A stretch of 64,000 nt of DNA from assembly GCA_018343915.1 (NCBI GenBank), contig JABRWF010000003.1:62001-126000 (forward strand), in the 5' to 3' direction. The position numbers and the translations under genes are program-made. The notes beneath the pieces were generated by a model. It saw only the letters and a list, made by a program, of their open reading frames with translations, was not told the DNA's origin and ran no database searches. Source of the DNA: Agroathelia rolfsii (taxonomy: Eukaryota; Basidiomycota; Agaricomycetes; Amylocorticiales; Amylocorticiaceae). Below, in pieces: positions 25,849 through 38,483 of this stretch; position 1 is the first letter of the stretch; every line of letters begins with the position of its first letter.

Positions 25849-27258
25849 ATGACAATCGATGTCGAATTTGTTGGACCTCGTCCGTTCACTATTGACATTC
25901 CCCAATCAGCCGTTGAACAAGTCATAAATGCGGCAAAATCCTACAATGTCCAGCCATATCTCGACAATCTACTTTCAAAGCCAGTCGATGAAGAGGATTT
26001 CACTTACGGCCTTCCCCCTACCGTTTTCACCCGTCTCGTCGATCGTCTCAGGGATGGATTCAGCTGGTCCGAGTGGCAAAGCAAGATGAACGCCATGGGC
26101 GACCATCATATCCTGACAGTCAAAGGCATCGACGGTGGTGCCGATCTTGACGTGCATTTCGTGCATAGACGTTCTACAAACGCGAATGCAGTTCCATTGC
26201 TTATGCTACACGGATGGCCAGGGAGTTTCCTCGAGTTTGAGAGCATCATCCCTCTTCTGACGGACAAGTACCACATTGTGTGCCCGTCAATTCCCGGTTA
26301 CACATTCTCAAACACGCCCAAGAACTTGGAAGGATCTGATGGCCCTGCACCCTTGGTATCGGCCCAGGTTTCACGTTCTTACGATGCCATCATGCGCAGT
26401 CTTGGGTACAACAAATATGTCGTTCAAGGTGGGGATTGGGGTAGCATACTTGCTATGCGCATAGCACGCTTATTCCCGGAACGATGTAAGGCATTGCGTG
26501 AGTGTTGAACTTGAGTCCCTCCTCTCCTATGTACTACTATATATCTCACATGTCATCTAGATGTCAGTGTCTTCGACATGAGTGGTACTGAACAAGTTGA
26601 TGATACACTTTCCCCAATCGAGAAGGAGGGCTTGCTCCGAGGTCAGGAGTTCCGGAAGAAGGGCCAAGCCTATTTCATGCTACAGGGCACCGTACCTTAT
26701 GTATGATTTTTGCAGACTCATTTCTGCTTCGCCTACATGCTCTAGCTCTAATTTATTGTACCCTAGACATTAGGAGCAGCACTTTCAGCTAGTCCCATAT
26801 CTGTTCTCGCTCACATCGGAGAAAAGATGTATCGCTGGTCAGCCCCAGGCACTCATTTACCAACGGACTTCATCATTGCCAACTGCCTACTTTATTGGTT
26901 CACTGGATCCATCACATCCTCTTTTTGGCTCTACTATCTCTTTGTCTCTGGTAATGGCGCAGAATACAAATCATTTGGCGACAAAATCAATCAACCCACA
27001 GCCATAGGATTCGGTGCGTTGAAAGACAATACATGATTATCTAATATCTGCAATCTCACCATGCATGCTGCTATAGGACGGCATGAGATTGCTTGGGCAC
27101 CCAAGCGCTACGCAGTCCGTATGGGAATCAATGTTACCTCCTGGAATGTCCTTGAGAGGGGTGGACACTTTCTTGCGGCCGAAGCGCCTGATGCATTGGC
27201 CAAGGACTTGGATCAACACTTTAGTTCGGAAGAGGTCAGAAAGGTGCTGGCAGAATAA
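25849..27258 (+). CDS. Epoxide hydrolase EH4
   Basis: Intact EHN-type epoxide hydrolase of 405 residues in four exons (25849-26497, 26561-26700, 26767-27013, 27077-27258). Key motifs are HGWPG, the GGDWGSI nucleophile, the cap Tyr in GQAYFMLQ and the His in RGGHFLAAEAPD. Relative to EH2 and EH3, exon 2 is 12 nt shorter. It has LAHIGEKMYRW where all other copies have LAYIGEK or LAYFGEK, a copy-specific change in the cap. It is almost identical to EH5 over residues 1-160 and in exons 3-4. Confidence 0.93.
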
Positions 27259-29198
27259 GACACCGCATTTCATGTGTAATATCGTCATTATAAGGGACAA
27301 ATTCTGCACAAATGTACAAGAGAACTCAATAGTTATTGCTTTATGACTCACACCCCTTGGTTTGAGATCATCTCTGTACATATTCAATATTCCGCACTGG
27401 TCTTGTCTAGCAGAATCATTGACTTCAATTGATCAGATCTACGCACCACCCGAGTCGACTTGATTACACACACCTACTGCTGTTAATAGGGATCGTATTG
27501 ATCTTGGTAGTCTTAGAGCTGTTCAAATACCTTTAATCATGAACCAATCTTGGGCTGCTATATCGTTTAATTGCTTCTCGTCTGTAGTATTCCTAGCTAC
27601 AGAGCAAGGTATCCGTGTGGCTTACTACTAGATCAAGTGCATGATTTTCATTGTATAAGATTCAGTCGATTAACAACGCCCTCAGTTATTTTCATTAGTC
27701 CATTGCTTATTAATGATGGCCTTCATTTGTAGTAGCCAATTCATTAATCAAACTGCACTTCAGTTGTGATGCGTGTGATGATTCAAGACCTAAGTTTCAG
27801 GCTTTCTTCACGAAGACGCCGTTCTTCCCCACTAGTCTACCATTGTTCCTATTAGAAATCCAGTCAGAATTCTTCTGTTGTTGAATTGCTAGTAATAGAA
27901 CATGGTGGCCATATTTAACGATTGCCATCTTAAAAAATTATTCCAGACAGATCCTTCGGCTGTGGTTAGCTAGGCATATTATTGGACCGTCAATACAAAA
28001 GTAAACCTCTTGCCGTTTGCCACCCCCGAGTTCGATTCGGACAGCGTTGTGTTTCAGCGGAGCATAAAATGGGCGTGTTGATTTCGGTAGTGTGTTCCAT
28101 GGCTTGAATTCATCGATTTGTTTGTGGAACAGTGACATACCATGTAACCCCCGACTTGAAGCCATCAGTGTACTTAGCCTCGAGTGACACAACGCTCTTT
28201 GGCCTCCCTATGCAAAGGACATACTTCCTGTGTTGGTATAGGCAATCCTTGCCTCGAAGGGAGTCACGGAGTCACGCCCACACGCAGCGTGACCATAGTT
28301 ATGTAGCTACGAATTTTTGTAGTAGTTACTTCATTCGTTTGTCCGCGTACCGCGTCCAAGTACAAGGACAAGCGAAATATCGTGCTTTTATTTCATGACT
28401 GGCTGGCTCGCTTTTCTCACATCCTGAATATTCTGTAAGTTACATGTATTAATATATAAGAGCTTATGTGAATCGCAGAGCTGCTATCTAGTCAGGATAA
28501 ATTATCTATATTCTTATATATACGTGACAACAACTTCATGTCTTGTGGACCGAGGCGGGCGGTGATAATTTTAGGAACGCTGTGCGGGCTTCGATGGTAC
28601 GGTGCAAATAGATAGGTACCGACTATTGTCCGTGCATGCGGAAGCGTCAAAAAATCCCTACTATGTATTGCTGTGTCTCAGGCTGCCGTGGTGTAGAACA
28701 ATCTTTCGAGTCCTTCTGTCTATACCTAGAGATATGTTAGATGCAGAAGGGCCTTACTCTCAACCAAAAACGGGAAAAATAGTGAAATCAATCGTATGCC
28801 TGTTGTATAGCTGCCTCATGCATATGCCACTTAAGTCAGTAGAAATACCACGCAATCCATGCGCTCTACGTAAACCGTGGACAGCCACGTAGAATCAAGT
28901 GCCGTCACAGTGGCCAAAAGACTCGGATTTCAGTGACTCATCTCGGCTTCGCTACCGTGACTTCCAGTCTTCCCGAGACTAGTTACTGACTCGAATCAAT
29001 GGCAAACTCCAAAATACATGCTAAAAAGCTCGGATGGTTTCCTGATATGACTCAATACCTAACATCCGTTATAGGACGTTGCTCATCTGACCAATGCCGA
29101 TCGGATGCACTGAAAGAGCATTTAAACCTGCCGTAGGTCTGAAATCCTGCAACATACATTCCTGAGTTTACTAGCACAACCCGTACACATCACTCATC
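27259..29198. other. Intergenic region between EH4 and EH5
   Basis: About 1.9 kb with no supported gene. The first ~1.3 kb is the 3' flank of unit A, which has a diverged copy after EH5. The remainder is the start of unit B, including the EH5 promoter. Confidence 0.6.
29097..29104. promoter_or_regulatory. CCGATCGG palindrome upstream of EH5
   Basis: Identical position and context to the EH4 element; the TATTTAAA box is altered to CATTTAAA here. Confidence 0.4.
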
Positions 29199-30597
29199 AT
29201 GTCAACTGATGTCAAATTTGTTGGACCTCGTCCGTTCACTATTGACATTCCCCAATCAGCCGTTGAACAAGTCATAAATGCGGCAAAATCCTACAATGTC
29301 CAGCCATATCTCGACAATCTACTTTCAAAGCCAGTCGATGAAGAGGATTTCACTTACGGCCTTCCCCCTACCGTTTTCACCCGTCTCGTCGATCGTCTCA
29401 GGGATGGATTCAGCTGGTCCGAGTGGCAAAGCAAGATGAACGCCATGGGCGACCATCATATCCTGACAGTCAAAGGCATCGACGGTGGTGCCGATCTTGA
29501 CGTGCATTTCGTGCACAGGCGCTCTACAAACGTGAACGCGGTTCCATTACTAATGGTGCACGGATGGCCAGGGAGTTTCCTCGAGTTTGAGGGCATCATT
29601 CCCCTTCTGACAGACAAGTACCACATTGTATGCCCGTCGATTCCTGGATATACCTTCTCAGGCGCTCCTAAGAACTCGCAGGGACCCGATGGCCCTGCGC
29701 CCCTGGTCTCAGGACAGAGTATACGTTCCTTCGACGCCATCATGCGCAGCCTTGGATACAATAAATATGTTATTCATGGCTCGGACTGGGGCAGCGTACT
29801 TGCTATGCCGTTGGCACATTATTTCCCACAACGATGTAAGGCATTATGTGAGTATTGAATTTGAACTTTTCCTATACATCTTCGTATATCTCAACAGATA
29901 TATAGATGTCAGCATCTTCGATACAGCTGGCACTGAACAAGTTGATGACTTGCTTTCTCCAATTGAGAAGGAGGGCTTGCTCCGTACTCAGGAATTCTGG
30001 AAGAAAGGCCATGGCTATTCTATGCTACAAGGCACCACACCTTATGTATGTTTCTCACAAATTTGTGCTCGGTTACATGCTCACGTCTTGATTCATTGTA
30101 TCCAGACCTTAGGAGCAGCACTCTCAGCAAGTCCCATCTCCGTTCTCGCTTACATAGGAGAAAAGATGTATCGCTGGTCAGCCCCAGGCACTCATTTACC
30201 AACGGACTTCATCATTGCCAACTGCCTACTTTATTGGTTCACTGGATCCATCACGTCCTCTTTTTGGCTCTACTATCTCTTTACTCCTGGTCACGGTGCA
30301 GATTATAAATCATTTGGCAACAAAGTCGATCAACCTACGGCCATAGGATTCGGTGCGTTGAAAGACAATACATGATTATCTAATATTTGCAATCTCATCA
30401 TGCATACTATTGCAGGACAGCACGAGATTGGTTGGGCGCCCAAACGCTACGCAGTCCGTATAGGAATCAATGTTGCCTCCTGGAATGTCCTTGAGAGGGG
30501 TGGGCACTTTCTTGCGGCTGAAGTGCCCGACGTATTGGCCAAGGACTTAGATCGACACTTTAGTTCTGAACAGGTCAAAAAGGCACTGGCTGAATAA
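29199..30597 (+). CDS. Epoxide hydrolase EH5
   Basis: Intact paralogue of 405 residues in four exons (29199-29847, 29906-30045, 30106-30352, 30416-30597), with the same exon lengths as EH4. HGWPG, nucleophile motif HGSDWGSV, cap Tyr in GHGYSMLQ and catalytic His in RGGHFLAAEVPD are present. The residues around the nucleophile (IHGSDWG instead of VQGGDWG) and the GHGY cap segment differ from EH4 although the flanking exons are nearly identical. That pattern suggests relaxed or altered selection on the active site after duplication. No signal peptide is visible. Confidence 0.92.
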
Positions 30598-31958
30598 GTA
30601 CATTTCACTGTAATGTCATGTGTACATCGTCATCATAAAGTACCCCAAGCGTACAAGTAAACTTGGTAGTTATTACTTTGTGACTCGCGCCCCTTAGTTC
30701 GACTCATCTTTATACATCATCTTCAATATGCTGTGCTTGTCTTGTCGAACAACGTTATTAATTTCGATGGATCAGATCTGTTCACCATCAGCTTGAATAC
30801 GCCCACCTACCGCTGTTCATAGGGGTTGCATCAGTCTCTCGTAGCTTTGGGCAGAGTCTGCTCGGTTGAATACCGTTAACCATGAATCAATTTCAGGCTG
30901 CCACATCATATAACTACTCCTCCTCTATGGTCCTTACCATAGAGCATGGTGTCCGTATGGTTTGTTTACTCATGGATTAACTGCACGGTTTTCATAGTGT
31001 AAGATTAATTAATAACGCGCTCAGTTATTTCCACTAAACCATTCCTCATCAATCATGTTAATTACACTAGGACCTCTTCTCGATGGTATTGACGTTGGAG
31101 TCAGTAAATTCTGGTCGCAAATGGCCTTCACCTTTTGTGACTAATGCACCAATCGAGTTGCATTCCAGTCGTAATGAGTTGAGGCCTGAGTTCGTAGCCT
31201 TCTTCATGTGGTCCGTCGTTCTTCCCCATCAGTCTACTATTGTTTTCGTTGGGATCTAGTCATGATTCTTCCGCTACTAGATTGCTAATAGAATGCTACC
31301 ACCACATCTGACAATCGATGTCTTACCAAACTATTCCAAGCAGATCCTTTGGCTGCGGTTGGCTATTTGACTGCTTGCCACCTCCAAGTCTGCCTCGGAC
31401 AGTGTCGTCTTTTAGTGGAATATGAACATATTGAATAGCACGAACTTGAACGTGTATTGTTGATGCCAGGAATGTGTTCCATCGCTTGAATCTATCAATT
31501 TATTTGTGGACCAGTGATATTATTGTCATGGTCCCCCAAAGCAATAAACATACTTGGTCTCGAGTGCTCCAGTGCCTTTTAGCTTCTTCTCTACGCAAAG
31601 AGTGTACTTCCCGAACATGTCGCAGGTATTACACCAGGACTTATGTGGATCGTAGAGTTACTAGCTAGGATTAATTTTCTGTATGATGATGTGTTTAGTT
31701 TTATGTAACAAATGTCATTTTCGTTTCCTCGTTAGTCGTCTCCGCTACAGCGCAATCAGCGCATACATGCACATTTATACGTGACGACAACTTCACGTCT
31801 TGTGGACCGAGGCGGGCGGTGATATGAAGGGTTGGTTAATTCCATCCGTCGGCCATACGTCCTTTGGCGGCAAGCGCTCAAAAGCCGGGATATTGCGGCC
31901 CCCAACCTGTTAGACGCGTTTACCGTTCATCCTTGTCGCTCCTCTACATTCCTCCGCC
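30598..31958. other. Intergenic region between EH5 and adenylate kinase
   Basis: About 1.36 kb. Up to about 31,822 it is the diverged 3' flank of duplication unit B. The last ~130 bases are the adenylate kinase promoter, which is more GC-rich. Confidence 0.6.
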
Positions 31959-32930
<972 letters not shown>

Positions 32931-33198
32931 ACTTTTGTATTGCCCATGACATTATCATTATACTCAATGCAAGAATAGATTTTTTCGCACTCTCGGAGTG
33001 AATTTGCCTTACCTCCATTCCAACAGCTGAGCAAAGCTTGTGCATGTTGACGTGAAAAATGCTTGTCAAAACCAGCTATATGCTGACAGACGGTGAAGAA
33101 AGCCACGAACTAGAAGCTCTGCTTTATCAGAGCATGAATTAAATCAATTGTGGTCATACAATCCACTATTCCTTCATATTGATTGTTGCCCGCATCTA

Positions 33199-34414
33199 TT
33201 AGTCTATATATTTCCAGGAATTTCCTATTTGTTCCACGCGCCCTTCTTTCTCAAGCTTCTTCAAATGCAAACCTATACTGTGAGCGGCGGGACCCCAGAG
33301 GTTGCGTGGGTAAGCCGCATAGATGTTTGCTACCAAATCTTCGACTGTCCATCCTTCTGCCTTTTGCGACTCGTTACCTTGTACAGTATTGTTGGCTGGT
33401 GGGCTCGTGCGTAGGACTTCGATGATGCCTTCCTCCCGCTGCAAGCGGTGGGTAATATACATGTCAATTCTTCCAGCACCATCGTCCACAACTGGGCCGT
33501 GGCCGGGATAGAGCTTGACTGAGCCACCTTCAGAGCGGATGCCCTCGAGCATCTTCCGAAGGCTGGAGATATAGTCTGCCAGATCTTCAAAGACAGCAGT
33601 GCCTTGTCCCAAAACGGTGTCGGCAGTGTAGAGGGCGCGGTCTTCGAAAACAAATAGTGTGATAGAATCTGTCGTATGCCCAGGTGTATGCGCCACTTTC
33701 ATCCCGCCAATAATCTGCCCATCGTGTAGGTCGTGAAACGGTTGACCAGTCGGAGATGGTGTGAAATCCGTTGGGGGGAGCGATTCCAAGATGGAAGGTA
33801 AGCTGTTATAAGCGGCGCTCACCGCTGACGCCTCAGGGTCAACCCCGACGTATGGGTGTTTGTGAAGTCGGGGAGGTCTGTAGGTAACGCCTGCTGGTGG
33901 AGAGGGATTTCTCTCCGTCCACAAACGTCGGAAGAGAGCCAAGACGGAGGGGAGACCATTTACATGATCCCGGTGCCAGTGAGAGATGATTACGTCGCTC
34001 ACATCCGCTGCTGTAGGATCGGCTGTAGTAGCTTTGGTCTCTTGACGTAGTGCATCTTCTAGTACAGGGATATACTCAGGCTGCCCTTCGCCTGTATCAA
34101 TTAAAATTCTTGGTCCAGATTTCCCTATAAGATAAGTATTGGTCCCTGTTCCAAGAGCGAAATCAGGACGCCTGGTTCAAATTAGAGATTGAATGCGATC
34201 CCTGACCTTGGAGTGTGAACTTTCCAGGATTCTACGAGATACGATAATATGAGATAGACAAATTTGGATATTTAGGCTTGTCTGACCTGGCCTAGAATGC
34301 GAATAACACTGCCGCTTAGCTAGCTATAATCAGCATCGCGGGCGTGGTGTAGGCGCAGCATTTGAGGGCATTTCTTACTTTTGTGATAGATGCCAGTGAT
34401 TCAAGTTGGTCCAT
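33199..34414 (-). CDS. LACTB2-like metallo-beta-lactamase-fold hydrolase
   Basis: Human LACTB2 is a mitochondrial endoribonuclease of this fold. Small first exons are needed: MDQLESLASITK (34414-34379), then LSGSVIRILGQ, NPGKFTLQ and GTNTYLIGKSG, each joined across short GT-AG introns, which reproduce the conserved LACTB2 N-terminus. The long last exon carries the zinc ligands in SHWHRDH (HxHxDH), TPGHTTDS, YTADTVLG and LYPGHGP. A C-terminal winged-helix-like segment ends GNSWKYID. The 267-residue open frame by itself would miss the first ~75 residues. Standalone relatives also act as thioesterases in fungal polyketide clusters, but no polyketide synthase is nearby. Confidence 0.87.
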
Positions 34415-34861
34415 CGCTGAGAGATAGTACTAATGACACCGAAATCAATATTGGCTTGAAATGCCAGATACTGGGCGCTCTGGCCACTAAGTGCTGGTAG
34501 GAGTGGTAAGAGATATATAACAACAACAATGCAATGCAAAGCTTGGGGCAGATACACATGACGACATTCTAAAAAGGGATGGCTCAATACGGCGGGGAAG
34601 GACGTCTCCGGATACCGAGGCTGGTTAACTGCACTTATTGTAATTTCAGATGCCTCCGCTAGGGCAGGTAACATATACCGTATACCATTAGTATTGATAA
34701 ATAGCGAGAAGACTATTCAGCTAAGCCACTATACAACAGCTAATTTCTGCCAACTAAACGCAGACGTTCATCAGCATCATCACTCAGAAATCGTCTTTTT
34801 AACATGACTGAGAGCAAAGATATGTACACTATGGCGATAATGACTGTCGATAGTGTATTGA
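34415..34861. other. Intergenic region, no gene recognised
   Basis: Promoter of the LACTB2-like gene and 3' flank of cupin copy 2. A 99-codon open frame on the minus strand overlaps the LACTB2 5' region and shows no family features. Confidence 0.5.
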
Positions 34862-35642
34862 TCATTGCAGCTGAGATTCACATGGGCCCTCGTGCAAGAA
34901 AACATGCTCAGGAAGCACGCCATCAACAAAAGGCAACTGGAGTGCGCTCGTGCCAGCTTGCCAAACGGTCCTAGTGCACATGTAATGAGCAAATGTTCCT
35001 TCAAAGAGATCACTGCCAGCAACTTACTCATGACCAAGTGCACTGGTTGCTGTCGAATCCATAGCAATGATAATGGACCCAGGCTATGTGGGAGTCATGC
35101 CGTGAGTATCACTTTCCAAATATTATTATTCCCGAAGCACCAACCTTAACGGTGTAATTTCCGTACAGATTTGATTCCACTGTGGGATCAGTAAGGTTTT
35201 TCTTGGGGAAGGATATAACACCTCCGCCAGTAAGGCATATGACGTATCTATGATGCAAGTCAGAGATAGAACGCAAAATCAAAATGTTGTACAAACTGAG
35301 GTGCATTGGCATTGTGAAGACCAGCATTGAATTCATCAGGGAAATACACATAGCTACCATTCACGGTATTGCTTATGTCGGCATAGCTCAAAGCGCCTAC
35401 GGTTCCGCTAGCAGACGAAGATTTCAAAGGAGGCAAAAGAGCCCAACACCTACACTATCGCGTTAATTACCTGGAAAAGATCTCACAAAATCGTACACGA
35501 ACTCGAAAGACGATCGGTTGTTTTGGCCTAGTAAGACCGTCATCGTGAGATTTGTTGGTAATGTGGTGTTGGCCGCTGCAACAGAGGATAACTGGCTCAA
35601 GCCAGCTAGTGCAGAGAACAGGGTAAATACTGAGGAGAACAT
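34862..35642 (-). CDS. Small secreted cupin-like protein, copy 2
   Basis: Five exons (35642-35503, 35449-35297, 35247-35145, 35083-35028, 34970-34862) give 186 residues. The N-terminus MFSSVFTLFSALAGLSQLSS is a clear signal peptide followed by potential N-glycosylation sites (NTTLPTNLT). Then come FECWALLPPL, AGLHNANAPQYVICLTGGG and LGHE with a final HVFLHEGPCESQLQ. It parallels copy 1 at 9531-10380 throughout, with exon lengths 153, 103, 56 and 109 identical. Three of the four introns use GTT donors or sit beside them. It differs from copy 1 mainly in the leader and in the loop after GGG. The fold call is cupin; function unknown. Confidence 0.72.
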
Positions 35643-36560
35643 AGCGATATGGGTGGACGTAGGCGTTGTGAAGACGGTTGTTTTTAGTTCGAGTGTGCTC
35701 CAAGTGCTGGGGCAAGAGTATTAGGCACATTTCATAGGCAAATGCTTCTATTATTGATGTTTTTGGTTCGGCCTTCTGCGATGAGAACGCCTCGTTCACC
35801 GACGCCGGGTAGCGTAGCCGTCATCGCGAGAGGGAGTGCAGTGTTGCGAGTGATACATTTGTTGATGGTCCACCAAAACTCCGCGCATTTTATACGCTCG
35901 GTCACAGTGCCTATAATCGACAGCGATCGCCAAGTGAGCTGATTTTAGGGCTGTGAAATAGTATTATAAACAGCAACGGGGTTAGACGATAAATAACGGT
36001 ATGGGCATGTACTACAGTGTACAGCCGAGGCCGTGAGTCACGTTGGTGCCATCACAGCGGCCCAGCATGCCAGTGCCAGGCTGGGTTCAGTTATCTCTTC
36101 TCTCCTACAATAGACCAGTATTTCTTCTGAAAATCATTTCATGCGGCAAGCGAAGGAGAAATGCCTACTGAAATGCAAAAGCTATTGTTATCCATCTGCT
36201 TAGGCCCTGTTTTTCCATGTGGTCAGCATATTACCGTTTGTATGTTCACGTCCTCACATTGTCTACCGATGGTTCTTCTAGGCCTGTCAGCCTATATCTT
36301 ACCACTCTACAGCTATATTATAGGTTCCGCTCATTTTTTAAATAGATAAGATGGCTAGCAGTTATCAACGGGCAGTATTCTGGTGTTGCAATTGATGCGA
36401 AAAGCCGCAGGCGGTCCGCCAAAATATTAGTGGCGGGGCGGTGCTTGCATGACCATACTGGACGGACCGTCGGCATTGATCGAACAAAGTGCCGCCATGA
36501 CTTGAATAAATTCATGGCCTATAGCCTAACCCGCCAGCCATATACCATTTTCTAGTTCCC
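35643..36560. other. Intergenic region, CE1 promoter
   Basis: About 900 bases, no supported gene. The CE1-proximal part holds CGGTCCG (36412-36418), CGGACCG (36463-36469) and ATAAATTCATGG near 36,506. Confidence 0.55.
36412..36418. promoter_or_regulatory. CGG-N-CCG element upstream of CE1
   Basis: CGGTCCG about 145 bp before the ATG, with a second CGGACCG at 36463-36469. Matching elements precede CE2 and CE3 at similar distances; CE4 and CE5 keep diverged versions (TGTCCG). It resembles inverted half-sites of Zn2Cys6 regulators; binding is an inference. Confidence 0.4.
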
Positions 36561-37950
36561 ATGTCTGCTGCGCTTCGTCGTCTCGCCCCTTGGGTTCTTG
36601 CAGCTCTCTTGACATCATCTTCAAGTGCACAAAGTGACAACAATGATGGAATCCACCTCGCTGTGTCTCCAGTCTGTGGAAAATATAATGTTTCAGCAAC
36701 AAGCGTCAGCAACGTGAATGTAGGCCTTGGATCGCTCTCGTCCTATAAGACCATCGTTTCTTTCGGTGACAGCTATACCTCGGGTGGTTCCTCTCACAAT
36801 GGATCTGCGTTACCTCCACCTGTTGTCATTCCTCCCAATCCGAAGGCCGGTGGAAGGACCACGGACGGTCGTGTCTGGATTGAAGATATTTCAGTGGACA
36901 CTGGGGCTGTGTTCATGGATTATGCTGTTTGTATCATTTTATTTCTGCACCCTGGTTGCGGGTCTTCATAGAAGGAAATCAGGTTGGAGGTGCGGTTACG
37001 AACACATCTCTTTGGCCAAGCAAATCGACCGCGAGCAGTTTCGTTGAGCAAGGTAAAGTTCTTATGTTTTACCTTTTTCGTCCACTAGCTTATAATCATA
37101 AATAAAGTCGATTTATTCTTAAGTCAGAATAATACTCTGGATCCCAAGACTACATTGTACACAGTCTTCTTCGGTCTGTGCATTGTACTTTTTTTGCCTT
37201 CTTTCCCTAAAAAATACCCCAGGGATCAATGACTGGAGCGCCTCACTCACAGACGGAGACAACCTACCTGAGGCAGCTCAGACTGTCTTGAACGAGATTC
37301 AGCTACTCGCTAGCCCTCCAACCAATGCCCGGTCATTCCTGGTTACCGACAACTATGGCCGTGGGACCGAGACTGCAGACGGAGATGCTTACAAGCTCAA
37401 GATCTATCAGGGTCTCGGCGAACTTCACTCCAAATCCCCACATATTGAATTTGCTTTCGTCGATTTTGCACCTTTGTGGACTGGAGTGCTTGGCTCAGAT
37501 CCCGGATATAAAGCATTTGGATATACCAGCGATGGCTCTTGTACTGTCAATAGCTCAACGACGGTTGGTGCTTGCAGTGGTAAGTATATCCCACCAGCTT
37601 TCCATTGTCAGTGGTTGACGGATATTTGAACTTATATATATAGATCCTGACCACACGTTTTACGTATGTTCCCAGTAATGCCGTGTCCTTGCTTATGAAA
37701 ACTATACTGATTTTTTTTGTTTTTTGTTTCTTCTTATTTTACTGTCAGTGGATCCCGGGGTATGTTATTTTCCGATCAATCATATTACATTGTATTGACA
37801 AATCGTGAATAGCCACCCCTCCAATGTAACGCACAGGATCATGGGCGACTGGGTTGTAAGTAACCTTGTTAGATTCTTTTTTTTATAATCAAGTTAATGG
37901 CATTCTCTCGATAATAATAGGAGGAAGCTGTGAGTAAGTGCACCAACTGA
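36561..37950 (+). CDS. Secreted SGNH/GDSL esterase CE1 (CE16-like)
   Basis: Secreted acyl/acetyl esterase of the SGNH fold, most like carbohydrate esterase family 16, which deacetylates hemicellulose-derived oligosaccharides. Eight exons: 36561-36926, 36983-37052, 37108-37173, 37223-37579, 37644-37663, 37749-37759, 37813-37855 and 37921-37950. They give 320 residues. It has a signal peptide (about residues 1-23, ending SSSAQ), the block I Ser in FGDSYTSGG, an oxyanion Gly in AVVGGAVTN, the Asn block FFGINDW, and the catalytic Asp and His in DPDHTFYWIPGHPSN. Exons 5 and 6 are only 20 and 11 nt and encode the Asp-to-His segment. Several NxS/T sites are present. Confidence 0.9.
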
Positions 37951-38483
37951 AAATGGCGTTTTTGCAACTATATGTACTATAAGCATAAAAATGTGCAAAT
38001 AGAACACCATTGAACAAGTTGAATGACCATGAATCACTTCAAATCTTCATTGAAACCCTGAAAACGATTATACTTTTGTTAGCTGATATAAGGAAATTAA
38101 TTTCCCATGAATGGGAAAAAATGCATTTCATTAATGTGCATGAAACGCCGGAAATATCTTCACACCCTTCAACCTTGATGCTTTGGGAGTTGCATTCCAA
38201 CTTGAAGAGTAGTGCCGGTTGTGGACCTGAGCTGGGGAATAATGAAGGGCGAACACGAACGGTGCGTTGTTACTACTAATAGTACCCCGGGCCGCATAAA
38301 TCTGAATGACCCGTATAGTGCATAGAAATAGGTGTAAGTCATCATTGTAATGCAGCATAACTAAAGTAGTGACCGAACTGAGTAGGTTTAACCATTTGCA
38401 TGATTGATTCTATACACCACAGTGACGCGTCGCTGTGGTTACATTCCCCTATCCTTTCTCTTTCAATTACATTTTGTCCTATC
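37951..38483. repeat. CE1 3' flank with a copy of a CE-array spacer repeat
   Basis: No gene. The segment at about 38,125-38,360 is recognisably similar (roughly 60-65 percent by eye) to about 43,990-44,175, downstream of CE2. It suggests that spacer DNA was duplicated together with the esterase genes. Confidence 0.4.

Larger units (their letters stand above)
25507..28566 (+). repeat. Tandem duplication unit A (contains EH4)
   Basis: From GAACGCCGTGCGG at about 25,507 to TGTGGACCGAGGCGGGCGG just before 28,566. Unit B follows directly and keeps the same order of promoter, EH gene and about 1.3 kb of 3' flank. Coding regions and the proximal promoter are nearly identical, while the 3' flanks have drifted more. 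Confidence 0.75.
28574..31822 (+). repeat. Tandem duplication unit B (contains EH5)
   Basis: Copy of unit A, starting GAACGCTGTGCGGGC at about 28,574 and ending TGTGGACCGAGGCGGGCGG near 31,822. The offset between copies is 3,350 bp at the EH start codons and about 3,257 bp at the far end, so small indels have accumulated in the non-coding part. Confidence 0.75.
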
